64,000 nt of DNA from JAABVY01 sp964627935 (GTDB taxonomy: Bacteria > Zixibacteria > MSB-5A5 > JAABVY01). The stretch lies in the NCBI GenBank assembly GCA_964627935.1, contig CAZVLB010000019.1, forward strand, positions 1 to 64,000, read 5' to 3'. Below are positions 60,985 to 64,000 of this stretch, piece by piece (positions within the stretch are counted from its first letter, which is position 1; every line of letters starts with the position of its first letter). The position numbers were made by a program, and so were the translations under genes. The notes beneath the pieces are model-generated. The model was not told where the DNA came from. It saw only the letters and a program-made list of their open reading frames with translations, and did no database searches.

Positions 60985-62454
60985 TCAGGTTTTGCTCAAG
61001 ACATAATCATGAATCGCACGGGCCGCTTTCTTGCCCGCTCCGGCCGCCAGGATCACAGTCGCGCCGCCGGTTACAATATCGCCGCCGGCATAGACAGCGT
61101 TGCGTGAACTGAGCATGGTATCCTCTTTGACCAGGATATTGCCCCATTTGTTTGTGTCAAGGCCCGGGGTCGTCTGCGGAATAAGCGGGTTGGATGAGTT
61201 ACCGATGGCAACGATTACCGTGTCGACATCCATTATAAAGTTGGAGCCCTCGATCGGCACCGGACGACGACGTCCGGAGGCATCCGGCTCACCCAGTTCC
61301 ATCTCCAGGCATTCCATACCCTTGACCCAGTTATCCTCATCACCGATAAATTTGATCGGCGTTGTCAAAAACTTGAATTGCACACCTTCCTGCTCGGCGT
61401 GATGAATCTCTTCGATACGGGCCGGCATTTCGGCACGCGACCTGCGGTAAACGATATAGCCGTTATCGGCACCCAGCCTGAGAGCGGTACGAACCGCATC
61501 CATAGCTGTATTGCCGCCTCCCAGCACGGCCACATTCCTGCCCGACATAACCGGTGTTGGTGAATTGGGAAAATCGAACGATCTCATCAAATTGTTACGG
61601 GTCAGGTATTCATTGGCCGAATAAACCCCGCCCAGGTTTTCCCCCGGGATCCGCATGAAATTGGGAAGCCCCGCGCCGGTACCGATAAAGACGGCGTCGA
61701 AACCCTCCTCGAACAATTCATCGATCGATTTCAATTTGCCGATCACAGTCGATGTGCGCACCTCAACGCCCATCAGCTTGAGATAATCCACTTCGGCCTG
61801 CACGATTTCCTTCGGCAGCCTGAATTCAGGGATACCGTAAACCAGTACACCGCCGGCTTTATGCAATGCTTCGAATACCGTAACCTTGTGTCCCAGCTTG
61901 GCCAAATCACCGGCAACAGTGAGTCCGGCCGGACCGGAACCGACGATGGCGATTTTCTTGCCGGTTGAGGCCTTGATTTCCGGCACCACGATTTTTCCCT
62001 GGTCACGTTCGTAGTCGGCCACAAATCTTTCCAGATGGCCGATGGCCACGGGCTTGCCTTTTTTACCCAGGACACAAACTTCTTCACACTGCTCTTCCTG
62101 AGGGCAGACACGACCGCAGACAGCCGGCAGGGAGTTGGTCTCCTTGATTTTGCGAGCCGCCTCGACAAACTTGCCCATCGTGACCAGTTCGATAAAGGCC
62201 GGGATATCGACCTCGACCGGACATCCGGCAATACAGGGTTCCTTCTTGCATTCAAGGCAGCGCTGGGCCTCTTTGATGGCCATCTCCGGTGTCAGACCCT
62301 GAGGTACCTCGTTGAAATTGCGCACCCTCTCTTCGGGCTTCTGCTCGGGCATTTCCACGCGTGGGATATGACGGCGATCCTTCTTCTGGACCTTGCCGAT
62401 CTGTCCCGGCTCTACATATTCTATATCATCTTTCTTTTTATCTTCTACTGCCAC
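60985..62454 (-). CDS. gltA: NADPH-dependent glutamate synthase small-subunit-like flavoprotein (NfnB/SudA type)
   Basis: 489 residues. Start is GTG with GGAGG 5 bases upstream. N-terminal two [4Fe-4S] sites (CLECKKEPCIAGCP; CGRVCPQEEQCEEVC), FAD-binding GSGPAGLTVA, NADPH-binding GGGNTAMDAVR, and the late AGGD motif. The partner gene 25 bases upstream encodes the FAD/2Fe-2S subunit, so together they resemble NfnAB (ferredoxin:NADP oxidoreductase, electron bifurcating) or SudAB, and not true glutamate synthase. No large glutamate synthase subunit is present here. Confidence 0.9.
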   Translation of the reverse strand: MAVEDKKKDDIEYVEPGQIGKVQKKDRRHIPRVEMPEQKPEERVRNFNEVPQGLTPEMAIKEAQRCLECKKEPCIAGCPVEVDIPAFIELVTMGKFVEAARKIKETNSLPAVCGRVCPQEEQCEEVCVLGKKGKPVAIGHLERFVADYERDQGKIVVPEIKASTGKKIAIVGSGPAGLTVAGDLAKLGHKVTVFEALHKAGGVLVYGIPEFRLPKEIVQAEVDYLKLMGVEVRTSTVIGKLKSIDELFEEGFDAVFIGTGAGLPNFMRIPGENLGGVYSANEYLTRNNLMRSFDFPNSPTPVMSGRNVAVLGGGNTAMDAVRTALRLGADNGYIVYRRSRAEMPARIEEIHHAEQEGVQFKFLTTPIKFIGDEDNWVKGMECLEMELGEPDASGRRRPVPIEGSNFIMDVDTVIVAIGNSSNPLIPQTTPGLDTNKWGNILVKEDTMLSSRNAVYAGGDIVTGGATVILAAGAGKKAARAIHDYVLSKT

Positions 62455-62479
62455 CTCAACCTCCAGTGGGTATTATATC

Positions 62480-63340
62480 CTATGATGACTTACCTGCGTC
62501 CGCCAGCCTGCATTTGTGCAAAAACCGGTCATATGCCTCTTTTTCCTTTTTCACATACATTCTCTGTCTCTGCATCAATTCGTCGAAATCGACTTCGTGA
62601 CCGTTAAAATCAGGACCGTCGACACAGGCGAATTTAGTTTCATTGCCGACACTGACACGGCATCCGCCGCACATGCCGGTACCATCTACCATTATAGGAT
62701 TAAGCGAGACCCAGGTTTCGATATCATGCTCTTTTGTCACTGCGGCGACATTTTTCATCATGATAACCGGCCCGACAGCCATGACGAAATCGATCCTTTC
62801 GCCTTCATCGATCAGCTTTTTCAATGCATCGGTTACGAAACCCTTCATGCCGTAACTGCCGTCATCGGTGGTAACCAGCAGCTTGTCGACCGCCTCACCA
62901 AGCAAATCCTCCAGTATCACAAGATCTTTGTTGCGGGCGCCGATAATACCGTAGACTTTATTGCCTGCTTTTTTCAGACCACGGGCGATCGGATTGATGG
63001 GGGGTATACCCACACCGCCGCCGATTACTACCGCGGTGCCGTAATTCTTGATATGGGTCGGAAGTCCCAATGGCCCGACGACATCGAGGAACCGTTCGCC
63101 CTCTTTCATGCGCACGATTTCCGCCGTGGACATGCCGACCTCCATGACCACGATGGTCAAAAGGCCGTTGTCGGTGTCCAGATGTCCGATCGACATGGGG
63201 ATACGTTCCGATTGTTCGTAGGCCCGCAGGATTACGAACTGCCCCGGCTCGGCCTTTTTGACCAGTTCCGGGGTGTAAATTTTGAACAGGGTGATATTGG
63301 GAGTCAGCTGTTCTTTGTATGCTATTTCGTTTAGCTCCAT
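62480..63340 (-). CDS. Sulfide/dihydroorotate dehydrogenase-like FAD/NAD-binding subunit (NfnA/SudB type)
   Basis: 286 residues. FAD-binding RIPMSIGHLD, NAD-binding GGGVGIPPI, and a 2Fe-2S site DGTGMCGGCRV plus a last Cys in KFACVDG. It is paralogous in layout to PyrK in this window but pairs with the GltA-like protein: the NfnAB arrangement. AGGTG lies before the ATG. The ackA stop is 21 bases upstream. Inference: it balances NADH, ferredoxin and NADPH during fermentation. Confidence 0.88.
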   Translation of the reverse strand: MELNEIAYKEQLTPNITLFKIYTPELVKKAEPGQFVILRAYEQSERIPMSIGHLDTDNGLLTIVVMEVGMSTAEIVRMKEGERFLDVVGPLGLPTHIKNYGTAVVIGGGVGIPPINPIARGLKKAGNKVYGIIGARNKDLVILEDLLGEAVDKLLVTTDDGSYGMKGFVTDALKKLIDEGERIDFVMAVGPVIMMKNVAAVTKEHDIETWVSLNPIMVDGTGMCGGCRVSVGNETKFACVDGPDFNGHEVDFDELMQRQRMYVKKEKEAYDRFLHKCRLADAGKSS

Positions 63341-63361
63341 TGTGACACCTGTTGATTTATG

Positions 63362-64000
63362 CTATTTATTTTCTACGCCTTCTTCCACGATTCTCTTTGT
63401 GTCCTGCGCGATTACAAGCTCCTCATTGGTCGGGATCACCATAACCCTGACACGCGAATCACTCGTGCTTATTTCAATTTCCTTGCCCTTGGCCCCATCA
63501 TTGGCGGATTTGTCAACCTGGATACCGAGCCATTCGGAATTCTCGAGCACCTTGGCGCGAACCGCGCTGGAATTCTCGCCAATTCCACCTGTAAATACGA
63601 CACAATCCAGCCCGCCCAATGCCGCGGCATAAGAACCGATATATTTTTTTATTCGATAACAATACATATCAAACGCCAGCGTGGCACGTTCATTATCCTC
63701 AACGCGCGCTTCCTCTATTTCGCGCATATCCGAGGAAACGCCGGAGACACCGACAAGCCCGGAATGTTTGTTCATGAGCGTGCGGGCTTCATGCAATGAC
63801 AATTCTTCCACACCCATGATATGCAGGATAATAGCCGGGTCCATATCGCCCGAACGAGTGCCCATCATCAGGCCTTCCAGGGGTGTGAAGCCCATCGATG
63901 TATCAATCGATCGGCCGCAATCAACCGCCGCCACCGAGGCGCCATTACCGAGATGGCAGGTTATAATTTTCTTCTCTTCGATATTCTGGCCGAGGATTTT
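63362..64000 (-). CDS. ackA: Acetate kinase, C-terminal part (5' end outside window)
   Basis: The frame is open to the right edge; a GTG at 63934 is internal. CHLGNGASVAAV, GFTPLEGLMMGTRSGDMDP and GGLDCVVFTGGIGENS are acetate kinase signatures. It makes ATP from acetyl phosphate, or the reverse. It heads the ackA-nfnA-nfnB unit as far as the window shows, which suggests a fermentative or anaerobic metabolism. Confidence 0.95.
   Translation of the reverse strand, partial: KILGQNIEEKKIITCHLGNGASVAAVDCGRSIDTSMGFTPLEGLMMGTRSGDMDPAIILHIMGVEELSLHEARTLMNKHSGLVGVSGVSSDMREIEEARVEDNERATLAFDMYCYRIKKYIGSYAAALGGLDCVVFTGGIGENSSAVRAKVLENSEWLGIQVDKSANDGAKGKEIEISTSDSRVRVMVIPTNEELVIAQDTKRIVEEGVENK

Noticed and set aside
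60985..62454. Annotation as true glutamate synthase small subunit
   Set aside because: There is no large subunit nearby and the partner gene is an NfnA/SudB-type subunit, so a transhydrogenase-like role fits better.
1..64000. CRISPR arrays, prophage or insertion sequences
   Set aside because: No regularly spaced repeats, phage structural genes, transposases or flanking duplications are visible.

Overview
The window looks like chromosomal DNA of a free-living, uncultured-type bacterium of the FCB/Zixibacteria kind. The basis is indirect: a secreted protein ends in a type IX secretion (T9SS) type A sorting domain with the NYPNPFNP signature, a secreted subtilase ends in two dockerin-like repeats of the GDANNDGMVNVADAVW type, there are many lipoproteins and TPR proteins, and housekeeping genes of moderate G+C lie between a few more A+T-rich secreted-protein genes. 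There is no 16S gene, so this placement is an inference. I see no prophage, insertion sequence or CRISPR array.

Layout. 1-5.4 kb: the 3' part of a giant secreted metallopeptidase-like protein with duplicated FN3-like units, a terminator, tmRNA (ssrA), a GyrI-like protein and two tandem tRNA-Lys genes. 5.5-14.6 kb: peptidases (S9 prolyl oligopeptidase, S8 subtilase with dockerin, M32 carboxypeptidase, SprT-like) and an exported protein. 14.7-17.6 kb: a beta-helix lipoprotein plus ABC ATPase and permease, arranged like nosDFY. 17.6-25.6 kb: pterin dehydratase, then the protein-quality-control operon tig-clpP-clpX-lon-engB-purA (minus strand) behind a tRNA-Leu. 25.7-28.7 kb: a frameshifted nuclease-like gene and a soluble histidine kinase/response regulator pair. 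28.8-37 kb: nadC-birA, a double VOC protein, a lipoprotein serpin, rpmG, an NHLRC2-like thioredoxin/NHL lipoprotein and a glutamate dehydrogenase. 37.3-48 kb (minus strand): a second Lon, a frameshifted membrane/TPR gene, pyrF-pyrD-pyrK, a TPR/TonB-C lipoprotein, a PflX-like radical SAM protein and a sirtuin. 48-53.3 kb: a DUF5683 protein and a trehalose cluster (DUF5752, TreT-like, OtsB, OtsA). 53.3-64 kb: pcrA and mutM (divergent), an ECF sigma/anti-sigma pair with a perfect dyad upstream, an NmrA-like protein, a small lipoprotein, a polysaccharide deacetylase, and ackA with an NfnAB-like flavoprotein pair.

Patterns across the window. (i) Several first genes (nadC, cobB, the DUF5683 gene, mutM, pcrA) have a sigma70-type promoter whose -10 box lies 7-9 bases before the start codon and no Shine-Dalgarno sequence, which predicts leaderless mRNAs. 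Other genes have good AGGAGG sites, so both initiation modes seem to be used. (ii) The single ClpP has Asn where the catalytic Asp is expected. (iii) Two full-length Lon proteases lie 18 kb apart. (iv) Two genes are broken by single frameshifts. All positions come from reading the sequence; no database search was possible.
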